Shown: piece after piece, positions 47,787 through 56,872 of the stretch
How the letters are laid out: the number at the start of each line of letters is the position of its first letter
How positions within the stretch are numbered: position 1 is the first letter of the stretch
Assembly: GCF_012275515.1 (NCBI RefSeq)
Contig: NZ_JAAZQL010000013.1
Coordinates: 20,949 to 84,948, forward strand
DNA: 64,000 nucleotides
From: Novosphingobium sp. SG707
GTDB lineage: Bacteria; Pseudomonadota; Alphaproteobacteria; Sphingomonadales; Sphingomonadaceae
Reading direction: 5' to 3'
Position numbers and translations under genes: made by a program
The notes under the pieces: model-generated
The model's database searches: none
Told to the model about the DNA's origin: nothing
The model's input: only the letters and a program-made list of their open reading frames with translations

Positions 47787-49916
47787 ATGGCGCCGCTCAA
47801 GAAATCGGCTCTGGCATCACTGTGTTTCGGTGCGATTTCAATGATATTGCCGGGAAATGCATGGGCTCAGACGGCGGCCAAACCCAAGGACCGCGCGACC
47901 TTGCCGCAAAGCGTGCTGTTCGGCGCGGCCTATTACGACGAATATGCTCCGACCGACCGGCTGGACGAGGACGTTGCGCTGATGAAGGCGGCGCATATCA
48001 GCGTGGTGCGCATCGCCGAATCGACATGGGGCACGATGGAAACCGCCCCCGGCGTGTTTGACTTCCACCATATAGACCGCACGCTGGCCGCGATGCAGAA
48101 GGCCGGGATCAAGGTTATCATCGGCACGCCGACCTATGCCGTGCCGACATGGCTGGCACGCCAGCATCCCGATGTGCTGGCCATCACGCCGCAGGGGCCC
48201 TACACCTATGGCCGCCGTCAGAATATGGACATCACCAGCCCCGAATTCCGCAAGGCCGCCGAGCGAGCGATTGTCGCCCTGATCGACCATGTGAAGGACA
48301 ATCCGGCGGTCATCGGCTATCAGCTCGACAATGAAACCAAGGCCTATGGCACCAGCGGTCCCAATGTTCAGGCCGCTTTCGTCGAGCATATGAAGCAGAA
48401 GTTCGGCGGCGATCTGGATGCACTGAACAAGGCTTACGGCCTTAACTACTGGTCCAACCGCATCAACCGCTGGGAGGATTTCCCCTCCGTCAACGGCTCG
48501 ATCAACGCCAGTCTGAGTGCCGCCTTTGCCGAGTTTCAACGCGGGCTGGTCACCGAATATCTGGGCTGGCAGGCGGGGCTTGTCCGCGCCCATGCCCGCA
48601 AGGACCAGTTCCTGACCCAGAATTTCGACTTTGAATGGCGCGGCTATTCCTATGGCCTCCAGCCCGATGTGAACCACTGGCAGGCCGCGCGCAGCCTCGA
48701 TGTGGCGGGCGTGGACATCTATCACCCCGGACAGGACAAGCTGACCGGCACGGAAATCGCGCTGGGCGGCGATCTGGCGCGCTCGATCAAGAATGGGCAG
48801 AACTACCTCGTGCTGGAAACCACCGCGCAAGGGTTCCCCGAATGGACGCCCTATCCGGGGCAATTGCGTTTGCAGGCTTTCAGCCATCTGGCCTCGGGCG
48901 CCAATGTGGTGGAATATTGGCATTGGGGCACCACGGCCAATGCGGTGGAAACCTATTGGCGCGGGCTGCTGTCCCAGGATTTCAAGCCCAACGCGACCTA
49001 TCGCGAGGCCGCCACGATCGGCGCGGATCTGGCGCGGCTCGGGCCGAAACTGGTCAACATGACCAAGACGAACAAGGTGGCGATCTATGTCAGCAACCGT
49101 GCCCTGACCGGCTTTGACAGTTTCAAGCCGCAGGGCGAGGGCCGCGCCATCGGCTATAATGACGTGCTGCGCGGCTATTACGATGCGCTCTATCGCATGA
49201 ATGTCGAGGTGGACTTCATCACGCCTGATTCCACCACGCCGCTGTCTAATTACAAATTCGTCGTGGTTCCCGCGCTTTATGCCGCCAGCGATGCCGAGAT
49301 CGATAGGCTCAACGATTACGCCAAGGCGGGCGGGCATCTGCTCTATACGTTCAAGAGCGGTTTTTCCGACGAGAACGTCAAGGTCCGCTATGCCGATCAG
49401 CCGGGCCGCATCGCGCAGGCCGCCGGCATCCGCTATCAGCAATTTGCTGCACCCGTCGGCGTTTCCCTCGATGGCGACCCGTTCCATGTGGGCGAGGCGG
49501 CCAACAAGGTGCGTTGGTGGATGGAATTTGTCGAACCAACCACAGCCAAGGTTGTGGCCCGTTACAAACATCCCTCATGGCCCTCCTATGCCGCGATCAC
49601 GCGCAATGCATGGGGCAAAGGGCAGGTGACCTATGTCGGCTTTATGCCGGGCGATGAAACCATTGCCGCGCTGCTCAAGGATGAGGTGGCGCAGGCTGGG
49701 GTCGGGGCTGAGCAGGTGCAGTTCCCGCTGATCCTGCGTCAGGGCGTGCTGAGCAATGGCCACAAGGTGCGTTATGTGTTGAACTATTCGCCCACCCCGA
49801 CAACCTATGCTATCCCGGCCGCATCCGCCGAGTTGCTGAGCCAGCGCAAATATGGCGCGGGGCAAAAGCTGGAACTTGGCGCATGGGGCGTGGGGATTCT
49901 GGAAGAGGATCGCTGA
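47787..49916 (+). CDS. GH42 family beta-galactosidase, secreted
   Basis: A 709-residue enzyme. The signal peptide runs to about NAWAQTAA at residue 30. GAAYYDEYAPTDRLDEDVALMK and VRIAESTWGTMETAPGVFDF are the GH42 N-terminal blocks, the acid/base Glu is in YQLDNETKAYG near 185 and the nucleophile in YLVLETTAQGFPEW near 345. A beta-galactosidase trimerisation-like domain (about 425-620) follows. The export signal fits removal of galactose from arabinogalactan side chains in the periplasm. The gene is divergent from the TonB receptor and 42 bases upstream of the GntR gene. Confidence 0.93.
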   Translation: MAPLKKSALASLCFGAISMILPGNAWAQTAAKPKDRATLPQSVLFGAAYYDEYAPTDRLDEDVALMKAAHISVVRIAESTWGTMETAPGVFDFHHIDRTLAAMQKAGIKVIIGTPTYAVPTWLARQHPDVLAITPQGPYTYGRRQNMDITSPEFRKAAERAIVALIDHVKDNPAVIGYQLDNETKAYGTSGPNVQAAFVEHMKQKFGGDLDALNKAYGLNYWSNRINRWEDFPSVNGSINASLSAAFAEFQRGLVTEYLGWQAGLVRAHARKDQFLTQNFDFEWRGYSYGLQPDVNHWQAARSLDVAGVDIYHPGQDKLTGTEIALGGDLARSIKNGQNYLVLETTAQGFPEWTPYPGQLRLQAFSHLASGANVVEYWHWGTTANAVETYWRGLLSQDFKPNATYREAATIGADLARLGPKLVNMTKTNKVAIYVSNRALTGFDSFKPQGEGRAIGYNDVLRGYYDALYRMNVEVDFITPDSTTPLSNYKFVVVPALYAASDAEIDRLNDYAKAGGHLLYTFKSGFSDENVKVRYADQPGRIAQAAGIRYQQFAAPVGVSLDGDPFHVGEAANKVRWWMEFVEPTTAKVVARYKHPSWPSYAAITRNAWGKGQVTYVGFMPGDETIAALLKDEVAQAGVGAEQVQFPLILRQGVLSNGHKVRYVLNYSPTPTTYAIPAASAELLSQRKYGAGQKLELGAWGVGILEEDR

Positions 49917-49958
49917 AACAGTGAACGGGGCGAAGGTTATGAATCTGGGGGCAGTAAT

Positions 49959-50729
49959 TTGACCGAGCCGGAAGAAGGCGCCGAGAAAAAGGCCAAGCGC
50001 GGCACGGGGCGCCGGTTGCAGGGAGCCATCGCGCATCGGCTGGGCACGGATATCGTTTCGGGCGTCTATGCCCCCGGCACGGTGCTGTCGAGCGAGGTTG
50101 AATTTGCCGAGGCGCTCGATGTCTCGCGCGGGGCGCTGCGCGAGGCGATGCAGGTGCTGGCGGCCAAGGGGCTGGTGGAAAGCCGCCCCAAGGCCGGGAC
50201 CAAGGTTTTGCCGCGCACAAGGTGGAACCTGCTGGACCCGGATGTGCTGGGCTGGGCCTTTTCGGGCGAGCCGGACCCGGCGCTGGTGCGGGGCATCTTT
50301 GAACTGCGCGCGGTGGTCGAACCGGCGGCGGCGCGTTTCGCCGCGCAAAGGCGCGACCGTGAGGATCTGCGCGCGATGAAGGATGCGCTGGCCGCGATGC
50401 GGCGCCACACGCTGGCCACCGATGCGGGCAAGGCGGGCGACCGCGATTTTCATGATGCGATCCTGCGCGCCACGCGCAATCCCGCACTGGTTGTCCTGTC
50501 GGCCAGCATCGGTGCGGCGGTGCATTGGACGACGCAGTACAAGCAGCGCTCGCGCGCCCTGCCGCGCAACCCGATCCCCGATCACGCCAAGGTCTATGAG
50601 GCGATTGCCGCAGGCGATGGCGATGCCGCCGCCGAGGCGATGCGCGTGCTGGTCGACCTGGCGATGAAGGACACCGCCGAGGAAATGGGGCTCAGCGCGC
50701 TGCCCCAACCGGGGATGGACCCGGCATAA
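49959..50729 (+). CDS. GntR family regulator, FadR subfamily
   Basis: A 256-residue regulator. The winged helix has LGTDIVSGVYAPGT and LSSEVEFAEALDVSRGALREAMQVLAAKGLVE, and the C-terminal FCD ligand domain has ELRAVVEPAAARFAAQRR and DFHDAILRATRNPAL with the metal-binding His residues. Sugar-acid pathways of this type are often controlled by FadR-type proteins with a 2-keto-3-deoxy acid as effector; that is inference here. The start is TTG at 49959 with GGGGG nine bases upstream. Candidate targets lie at 47584 and 53825. Confidence 0.93.
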   Translation: MTEPEEGAEKKAKRGTGRRLQGAIAHRLGTDIVSGVYAPGTVLSSEVEFAEALDVSRGALREAMQVLAAKGLVESRPKAGTKVLPRTRWNLLDPDVLGWAFSGEPDPALVRGIFELRAVVEPAAARFAAQRRDREDLRAMKDALAAMRRHTLATDAGKAGDRDFHDAILRATRNPALVVLSASIGAAVHWTTQYKQRSRALPRNPIPDHAKVYEAIAAGDGDAAAEAMRVLVDLAMKDTAEEMGLSALPQPGMDPA

Positions 50730-50731
50730 GA

Positions 50732-50762
50732 AAAGGCCGGGTTGCGATGCCGCCCGGCCTTT
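50732..50762. terminator. Bidirectional terminator hairpin
   Basis: AAAGGCCGGG (50732-50741) and CCCGGCCTTT (50753-50762) pair perfectly, with A- and T-rich ends on both strands. It lies between the convergent GntR and pentonate dehydratase genes. Confidence 0.8.
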
Positions 50763-50828
50763 CCTGCCATTACCGCACCGCCGAGCGTTGAGGCCGAGCA
50801 GTGCGGTTCTTGATCCGTAATTGTCGCG

Positions 50829-52619
50829 TTAGTGATTATCTCTGGGCAGGCCCATGGTCTGGGCGATGCGTTGATACTTTTCCGCGCCTTCCAGAATGGC
50901 GCCACTGTTCATCTGGCCCACCAGCGCGCGCTGGATCTCCTGCCACGGCGTCTGGCTGGCGGGATAGGCATAGCCGCCCGCCTCGATCAAGGCCTTGCGG
51001 CGCGCATCGAGTTCCTCATCGGAAATCAGCACATTCACCGTGCCCTTGCGCAGGTCGATCCGCACCCGGTCGCCGGTTTTCAGCAGGGCAAGGCCGCCAT
51101 TGGCCGCCGCCTCGGGCGAAGCGTTGAGGATGGAAGGGCTGCCGCTGGTGCCCGACTGGCGCCCGTCACCGATGCAGGGCAGGGCCGAGACGCCCTCGGT
51201 GATGAGATAGGCGGGCGGGCGCATGTTGACGACTTCGGCCGCGCCGGGATAGCCGATGGGACCGGCCCCGCGCATGAACATCAGCGTTTCGGGCGTGATG
51301 CCGACGGCGGGATCGTCGATGCGGTGGTGATAATCCTCGGGCCCGTCAAACACGACCGCCGGGCCTTCAAAGGCTTCAGGATCATTGGGGTTCGAGAGGT
51401 AACGCGCGCGGAATTCCTCCGAAATCACGCTGGTCTTCATGATCGCCGCATCGAACAGATTGCCCGACAGGACGAGGAAACCGGCCTCTTCCTTGATCGG
51501 CTGGTTGAACGGGCGGATGACCTTTTCATCCTCGATTGTGGCGGCCCGGCAATTCTCGCCCATGGTCTTGCCATTGACGGTCATGGCGCCCTCGCGGATC
51601 AGGCCCTGACCCATCAATTGCGCGACCACGGCGGGCACGCCGCCCGCGCGGTAATAATCCTCGCCCAGATATTCGCCCGCCGGTTGCAGATTGACCAGCA
51701 GCGGGATCTTGTGGCCAATATCCTGCCAGTCGGACAGCGGCAGTTCGACGCCGATATGGCGCGCAATCGCGGCCAGATGGATCGGCGCATTGGTCGATCC
51801 GCCGATGGCCGAATTGACCGCAATGGCATTGTGGAACGCATCCAGCGTGAGGATGTCGGAGGGTTTCAGATCCTCATGCACCATCTGCACAATGCGCTTG
51901 CCGGTGTGATAGGCGCATTCCTGACGGTCGCGATAGGGGGCGGGGATTGCCGCGCTGCCGGGCAGCATCATGCCCAAAGCCTCGGCCAGCGAGTTCATCG
52001 TGGTGGCCGTGCCCATCGTGTTGCAATAGCCGGTCGAGGGGGCAGACGATGCCACCAGTTTGATAAAGCCTTCGTCGTCAATCTCACCAGCGGCCAGCAT
52101 CTGGCGGCCCTTCCACACGATGGTGCCGCTGCCGGTGCGCTCGCCCTTGTGCCAGCCATTGAGCATCGGCCCGACCGAGAGCGCAATCGCGGGCAGGTTG
52201 ACCGTGGCCGCCGCCATCAACAGCGCGGGCGTGGTCTTGTCGCAGCCCGTAGTCAGCACTACGCCATCGAGCGGATAGCCATAGATCGCCTCGACCAGAC
52301 CCAGATAGGCCAGATTGCGGTCGAGCCCGGCGGTGGGGCGCTTGCCGGTTTCCTGAATCGGGTGGACCGGGAATTCCAGCGCGATGCCGCCCATTTCGCG
52401 GATGCCCTCGCGGATGCGCTCGGCCAGCACGAGATGGTGGCGGTTGCAGGGCGAAAGGTCGCTGCCGGTCTGGGCGATGCCGATGATCGGCTTGCCGCTG
52501 CGCAATTCCTCAAGGCTGATCCCGAAGTTCAGATAGCGCTCAAGATAGAGCGAGGTCATGTCGATATTGTCGGGATTGTCGAACCATGCGCGGCTGCGCA
52601 GCTTTGTCTTCTCGGTCAT
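50829..52619 (-). CDS. IlvD/Edd family sugar-acid dehydratase (L-arabonate/D-xylonate dehydratase)
   Basis: A 596-residue iron-sulfur dehydratase. Cluster ligands appear as DLSPCNRHH near 55, TTGCDKTTPALLMA near 125 and STGYCNTMGTATTMNSLAEALG near 195. The pattern GSTNAPIHLAAIA and the length match pentonate dehydratases of the subfamily that includes Azospirillum arabonate dehydratase and Caulobacter XylD. It converts L-arabonate to 2-keto-3-deoxy-L-arabonate. The ATG at 52619 follows GGAAG; a TTG at 52631 is less likely. The epimerase gene lies 12 bases upstream in the same operon. Confidence 0.93.
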   Translation of the reverse strand: MTEKTKLRSRAWFDNPDNIDMTSLYLERYLNFGISLEELRSGKPIIGIAQTGSDLSPCNRHHLVLAERIREGIREMGGIALEFPVHPIQETGKRPTAGLDRNLAYLGLVEAIYGYPLDGVVLTTGCDKTTPALLMAAATVNLPAIALSVGPMLNGWHKGERTGSGTIVWKGRQMLAAGEIDDEGFIKLVASSAPSTGYCNTMGTATTMNSLAEALGMMLPGSAAIPAPYRDRQECAYHTGKRIVQMVHEDLKPSDILTLDAFHNAIAVNSAIGGSTNAPIHLAAIARHIGVELPLSDWQDIGHKIPLLVNLQPAGEYLGEDYYRAGGVPAVVAQLMGQGLIREGAMTVNGKTMGENCRAATIEDEKVIRPFNQPIKEEAGFLVLSGNLFDAAIMKTSVISEEFRARYLSNPNDPEAFEGPAVVFDGPEDYHHRIDDPAVGITPETLMFMRGAGPIGYPGAAEVVNMRPPAYLITEGVSALPCIGDGRQSGTSGSPSILNASPEAAANGGLALLKTGDRVRIDLRKGTVNVLISDEELDARRKALIEAGGYAYPASQTPWQEIQRALVGQMNSGAILEGAEKYQRIAQTMGLPRDNH

Positions 52620-52631
52620 CGAAACTTCCAA

Positions 52632-53771
52632 TCAATGCGAAACGGAGAGGCGGTAGATCATGGTATGGCGATAAGGCTTGCCCGGATCGACGCGCGCGGA
52701 AATGAAATTCTGGTGATTGGGCGCATCGGGAAACTTCTGCGGCTCCAGCGCGATGCCGTCTCCCATGCGATAGAGATGGCCATGCTTGCCGATCAGCGTG
52801 CCATCCAGAAAATTGCCCGAATAGAATTGCAGGCCCGGCTCGGTGGTCAGCACCTCCAGCATACGGCCCGAGGCCGGATCAACCAGCCGCGCGGCCAGTT
52901 GCGGGGTGGCGGTCAGACCCTTGTCCAGCGCGAAATTATGGTCATAGCCGCGCCCGGCCACGATCTGGTCGTCATGGCCGTCGCGCAGGGCATCGGTCAA
53001 CCGGCGCGCTTTGCGGAAATCGAACGCGCCGCCCGCCACCTTGCGCAATTCGCCGGTGGGGATCAGCGTGGGCGAAACCGGCGTATAGGCGTCGGCCGGA
53101 ATGGTCAGGCGATTGTCCATTGCGCCGCCGGGGCTGCCTTCGCCCGCCATGTTGAACAGGGCGTGATTGGTCATGTTGACGATGGTGGGCTTGTCCGTCT
53201 CAGCTTCGAACAGGATGCCCAGATTGCCCTTTTCATCAAGGCTGTAGGTGACGCGGGCCTTGAGCGTGCCGGGATAGCCGGAATCGCCATCGGGGCTGGT
53301 GTGAGTCAGAACCAGCCGCGCCACCGGGCCGGAGGAGATCGATTCCACCTTCCACAGCACCTTGTCAAAGCCGCGCCCGCCGCCATGCAGCGTCTGCCCA
53401 TGATCGTTTTGCGGCAATTGATAGGTCTTGCCGTCCAGCGCAAAGCGCCCATCGGCGATGCGATTGGCAAAGCGGCCGATGGTGGCCCCGAAATAGTTGG
53501 GGTGATTCACATAGGAATCGAGATCGTCATAGCCCAGTGCAACATCGGCCCTGCGCCCTTTGGCATCGGGCGCGATCAGCGATTGCAGCGTGGCGCCATA
53601 GGCCAATATCCGCGCCGAAACCCCATTGCCCGCGCTCAGCGTCACCGCCTCGACCACAGCCCCGTCGGGCAGTTTTCCTGCATTTTCGCGCTGCGCCGTG
53701 ACGGCCATGGCATCATTCGCCATCGTTGCCGCACAAAGGGCGGCGAGCGATGCGAGGGCGTAAAATTTCAT
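52632..53771 (-). CDS. Aldose 1-epimerase (mutarotase), secreted
   Basis: A 379-residue galactose mutarotase family protein. The signal peptide MKFYALASLAALCAATMA precedes the core. YGATLQSLIAPDAKGR near residue 60, ANRIADGRFALDG near 105, the catalytic His in NMTNHALFNMAG near 205 and the catalytic Glu in LTTEPGLQFYSGN near 315 are all present. The enzyme interconverts sugar anomers in the periplasm ahead of import or oxidation. The ATG at 53771 has GAGAGACGAGGC upstream. It is divergent from the FucP-type importer, and the shared gap holds a GntR operator candidate. Confidence 0.92.
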   Translation of the reverse strand: MKFYALASLAALCAATMANDAMAVTAQRENAGKLPDGAVVEAVTLSAGNGVSARILAYGATLQSLIAPDAKGRRADVALGYDDLDSYVNHPNYFGATIGRFANRIADGRFALDGKTYQLPQNDHGQTLHGGGRGFDKVLWKVESISSGPVARLVLTHTSPDGDSGYPGTLKARVTYSLDEKGNLGILFEAETDKPTIVNMTNHALFNMAGEGSPGGAMDNRLTIPADAYTPVSPTLIPTGELRKVAGGAFDFRKARRLTDALRDGHDDQIVAGRGYDHNFALDKGLTATPQLAARLVDPASGRMLEVLTTEPGLQFYSGNFLDGTLIGKHGHLYRMGDGIALEPQKFPDAPNHQNFISARVDPGKPYRHTMIYRLSVSH

Positions 53772-53824
53772 GCCTCGTCTCTCCCGGCAATCGTGAGCCA
53801 TTGACGCGGCCCGGCGCTCTCTAT

Positions 53825-53844
53825 AGTCCGACAAATATGATAAG
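53825..53844. promoter_or_regulatory. Candidate GntR/FadR-type operator
   Basis: AGTCCGACAAATATGATAAG, whose reverse strand has TTGTCGGACTA, an exact TNGTNNNACNA. It lies in the epimerase/FucP divergent promoter region and aligns with the site at 47584. Confidence 0.5.
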
Positions 53845-53898
53845 CGCAAGTCGCTATGCCAGAGCAATGGCAAGCGCCCGGCTTTTGAGAGGATCGAG

Positions 53899-55239
53899 AT
53901 GGCCCCCCCTGTAGGTACGAGTGCGAATGTCGCCGCGATGGATGCGTCCCACACCGATGGCCATGGCCATTATGGTCGCGCGCTGTCGCTGCTGGCCACG
54001 CTGTTTTTCATGTGGGGCTTTATCACGGTCATCAACGGCACGCTGCTGCCCCATCTGCGCTCCGTCTTCGAACTGAGCTACTTTCAGGCGGCGCTGATCG
54101 AATCGGTGTGGTTCATCGCCTATTTCTTCGCCTCGATTCCTGCCGCCATGCTGATCGAGCGGATCGGTTATCAGAAATCGCTGGTCACGGGTCTGCTGAT
54201 CATGGCGGGCGGGGCGGTCGGCATGATGGTGGCGGCCTCGATCCCCTCCTATGGCATCACGTTGGCCATGCTCTTTGTGATCGCCAGCGGGATCACCCTG
54301 CTGCAGGTCGCGGCCAATCCCTATGTTGCCGTCATTGGTCCTGCTGAAACCGCCTCCTCGCGCCTCAATCTGGTGCAGGCGATGAATTCGGCGGGCACGA
54401 TGCTGGCGCCGATGTTTGGCGCATGGCTGATCCTTGGCCGGTCCAAGGGCGGCACGGCGGCGGCGGGCACGGTGCTGACCCCTGCAGAACGTTTGGCCGA
54501 TGCGCATTCGGTGATCCTGCCCTATGGCATTGTCGCAGTGGTGCTGACGGTGCTGGCCATCGTGATCGCGCGTTTCCCCTTGCCCGCCATTGGCGCCGCC
54601 AATCGCCGGGTCCGCGAAGCCACGGCCGAAGGTTCGCTCTGGAGCCGTTTCTGGAACCATCCCCTGTGGCAGCATCGCAATCTGGTGCTGGGGGTTCCCG
54701 CGATCTTCATCTATCTGATCGCGGAAATCGGGGTCGGCAATCTGTTCATCAATTTCATCAGCCGCCCCGACATCGGCGGCATGACCGCCGAACAGGCCGG
54801 ACGCTATCTCACGCTGCTGTGGGGCGGGATGATGGTGGGCCGGTTCATCGGTTCGGCCATCATGCAGAAGGTCGATGCCGGGATCGTGCTGGCGGTATTT
54901 TCGATTGGCGCCTTTGTGGTGATGAGCATTACGGTAGTGTCCTCCGGCCCGGTGGCGATGTGGTCGCTGATCCTGGTCGGTCTGTTCCATTCGATCATGT
55001 TCCCCACGATCTTCACGCTTGGCATCCGCGGCCTTGGCCCGCTGACCGAGGAAGGCTCGGGCCTGCTGATTATGGCGATTGCGGGCGGCGCGCTGGTGGC
55101 GGTGCAGGGCTGGCTGGCGGACCGTTACGGGCTGCAGACCTCCTTTATCCTGACCGCCGTGTGTGAGCTTTACACCCTGTTCTACGCGCTGTGGGGTTCG
55201 CGCCCCACCCATGCCCTGTCTGATCTTGAGGTGGAATGA
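53899..55239 (+). CDS. Sugar:H+ symporter, FucP/GluP family MFS
   Basis: A 446-residue membrane protein with twelve predicted helices. The family's FFMWGFITVINGTLLPHL in helix 1, FELSYFQAALIE, and LLQVAANPYVAVIGP with SSRLNLVQAMNSAGT in helices 4-5 are near-diagnostic of the FucP branch, which imports fucose, glucose, galactose or arabinose with a proton. With the L-arabinose oxidation genes next door, L-arabinose is the likely cargo. GAGAGGATCGAG precedes the ATG. It starts the plus-strand run FucP-KGSA dehydrogenase-FAH dehydratase-1-dehydrogenase. Confidence 0.94.
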   Translation: MAPPVGTSANVAAMDASHTDGHGHYGRALSLLATLFFMWGFITVINGTLLPHLRSVFELSYFQAALIESVWFIAYFFASIPAAMLIERIGYQKSLVTGLLIMAGGAVGMMVAASIPSYGITLAMLFVIASGITLLQVAANPYVAVIGPAETASSRLNLVQAMNSAGTMLAPMFGAWLILGRSKGGTAAAGTVLTPAERLADAHSVILPYGIVAVVLTVLAIVIARFPLPAIGAANRRVREATAEGSLWSRFWNHPLWQHRNLVLGVPAIFIYLIAEIGVGNLFINFISRPDIGGMTAEQAGRYLTLLWGGMMVGRFIGSAIMQKVDAGIVLAVFSIGAFVVMSITVVSSGPVAMWSLILVGLFHSIMFPTIFTLGIRGLGPLTEEGSGLLIMAIAGGALVAVQGWLADRYGLQTSFILTAVCELYTLFYALWGSRPTHALSDLEVE

Positions 55240-55294
55240 TTTTACTCTGACTAAACGCATCCGCGATGGTCGGTAGTGTTCAATGGAGTTTTCG

Positions 55295-56821
55295 ATGACC
55301 GAATTTCGTTCAATTGATGCCGCCACCGGCGAAGCATCGGGCCGCGCCTATGCGGTCGATGGTCTGGCGCAGGTCGAGGCCGCCTGCGCCGCCGCTGATG
55401 CCGCGTTTGATGCTTATCGCGCCACCGACCGCGAGACCCGTGCGGCCTTCCTTGAAACCATCGCCGATGAAATCCTTGCCCTTGGCGACGATCTGATCGT
55501 GGCGGCGATGCGCGAGAGCGGCCTGCCCCGCGCCCGCCTTGAGGGCGAACGCGGCCGCACCATGGGCCAGCTTCGCCTGTTCGCTCAGGTGGTGCGCGCC
55601 GGTGCATGGCAGCAATTGCGCATCGACCCGGCTCTGCCCGACCGCGCGCCCCTGCCGCGCCCCGATCTGCGCCTGCGCATGATCCCGGTGGGGCCGGTGG
55701 CGGTGTTTGGCGCCTCCAACTTCCCGCTGGCTTTCTCGACCGCTGGTGGCGACACCGCCTCGGCGCTGGCCGCCGGTTGCCCGGTGGTGGTCAAGGGCCA
55801 TCCGGCGCATCCCGAAACGGGCGCGCTGGTGGCCTCGGCCATTGCCAAGGCGGTTGCGGCCTGCGGTCTGCCGGGCGGCGTGTTCGGCCATCTGGTCGGC
55901 CCGTCGAACGAGTTGGGCGCGGCGCTGGTGAAGGACCCGCGCATTGCGGCGGTGGGCTTTACCGGTTCGCGTGCGGGCGGTCTGGCGCTGGTCAATCTGG
56001 CCGCCGCGCGCCCGGTGCCGATCCCGGTCTATGCCGAAATGAGCAGCATCAACCCCGTCCTGCTGATGCCCGAAGCGCTCAAGGCACGCGGCGCGGCGCT
56101 GGGCACCGCTTTCGTCGGTTCGCTGACCATGGGCGCGGGGCAGTTCTGCACCAACCCCGGCCTGCTGCTGGCCATTGAGGGCGAGGGGCTGGAAGCCTTC
56201 ATCGCCACCGCCACCGGCGCTGTGGCGCAGGCCCCCGCGCAGACCATGCTGACCAAGGGCATCGGCCAGGCCTATCGCAGCGGCACCGCTGCTCTGGCGG
56301 GCGCGGATGGCGTCGAGCAACTGGCGGCGGGCGAACCGGGCGAGGGCACCGCTTGCGGCGCGATCCTGTTCCAGACCACGGCTTCGGCCTTTCTCGCCAA
56401 TCCGGCGCTGGCGCATGAAGTGTTTGGCGCCAGCTCGATCCTCGTGCGCTGCGCCGATGCGGCGGAACTGACGGCTGTGCTCAAGGGGCTGGAAGGGCAA
56501 CTGACCGCCACGCTGCATATGGACGATGCCGACGCCGATCTGGCCGCCGCCATCCTGCCGGTGCTGGAGCGCAAGGTGGGCCGTATCCTCGCCAATGGCT
56601 GGCCCACGGGCGTCGAGGTGTGCCATGCGATGGTTCATGGCGGGCCTTTCCCGGCCACCAGCGATCCGCGCACGACCTCGGTGGGCACTCTTGCCATCGA
56701 CCGTTTCCTGCGCCCGGTCAGCTATCAGAACATCGCGCCTGCGCTGCTGCCCGCCGAATTGCGCGATGATGCGCGCGGCGATGGCGCGCCGCGTCTGATC
56801 GATGGTGTGCTGACGCTCTGA
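55295..56821 (+). CDS. 2,5-dioxovalerate (alpha-ketoglutarate semialdehyde) dehydrogenase
   Basis: A 508-residue aldehyde dehydrogenase of the KGSA branch. PVGPVAVFGASNFPLAFSTAGGD near 135, the catalytic Glu in IPVYAEMSSINPVLL near 250 and the Cys in MGAGQFCTNPGLLL near 285 are family-typical; the branch's SxNP wording separates it from general ALDHs. It oxidises 2-oxoglutarate semialdehyde to 2-oxoglutarate, the last step of the non-phosphorylating pentose route. The ATG at 55295 follows GGAG by six bases; a nearby ATG at 55283 contains the ribosome site. A TGGTCGGTAGT element at 55267 weakly resembles the operator candidates. Confidence 0.93.
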   Translation: MTEFRSIDAATGEASGRAYAVDGLAQVEAACAAADAAFDAYRATDRETRAAFLETIADEILALGDDLIVAAMRESGLPRARLEGERGRTMGQLRLFAQVVRAGAWQQLRIDPALPDRAPLPRPDLRLRMIPVGPVAVFGASNFPLAFSTAGGDTASALAAGCPVVVKGHPAHPETGALVASAIAKAVAACGLPGGVFGHLVGPSNELGAALVKDPRIAAVGFTGSRAGGLALVNLAAARPVPIPVYAEMSSINPVLLMPEALKARGAALGTAFVGSLTMGAGQFCTNPGLLLAIEGEGLEAFIATATGAVAQAPAQTMLTKGIGQAYRSGTAALAGADGVEQLAAGEPGEGTACGAILFQTTASAFLANPALAHEVFGASSILVRCADAAELTAVLKGLEGQLTATLHMDDADADLAAAILPVLERKVGRILANGWPTGVEVCHAMVHGGPFPATSDPRTTSVGTLAIDRFLRPVSYQNIAPALLPAELRDDARGDGAPRLIDGVLTL

Positions 56822-56833
56822 TTTTTGCATTCA

Positions 56834-56857
56834 CCCCGCCGGGGCGTTCCGGCGGGG
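56834..56857. terminator. GC-rich hairpin between KGSA dehydrogenase and FAH gene
   Basis: CCCCGCCGG and CCGGCGGGG pair perfectly around GGCGTT, 12 bases after the stop and before the AAGGAG of the next gene. Without a T-run it is more likely an attenuating or mRNA-stabilising stem than a full terminator. Confidence 0.5.
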
Positions 56858-56872
56858 CAAGGAGTTTTGACG

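Noticed and set aside
47838..49571. 577-codon minus-strand frame opposite GH42
   Set aside because: Antisense shadow; the plus-strand GH42 has both catalytic glutamates and a signal peptide.
50832..53804. A very long open frame (about 990 codons) on the plus strand
   Set aside because: It lies antisense to the pentonate dehydratase and epimerase genes, crosses both, and its protein is His/Arg/Gly-rich without any family feature. It is a by-product of high GC.
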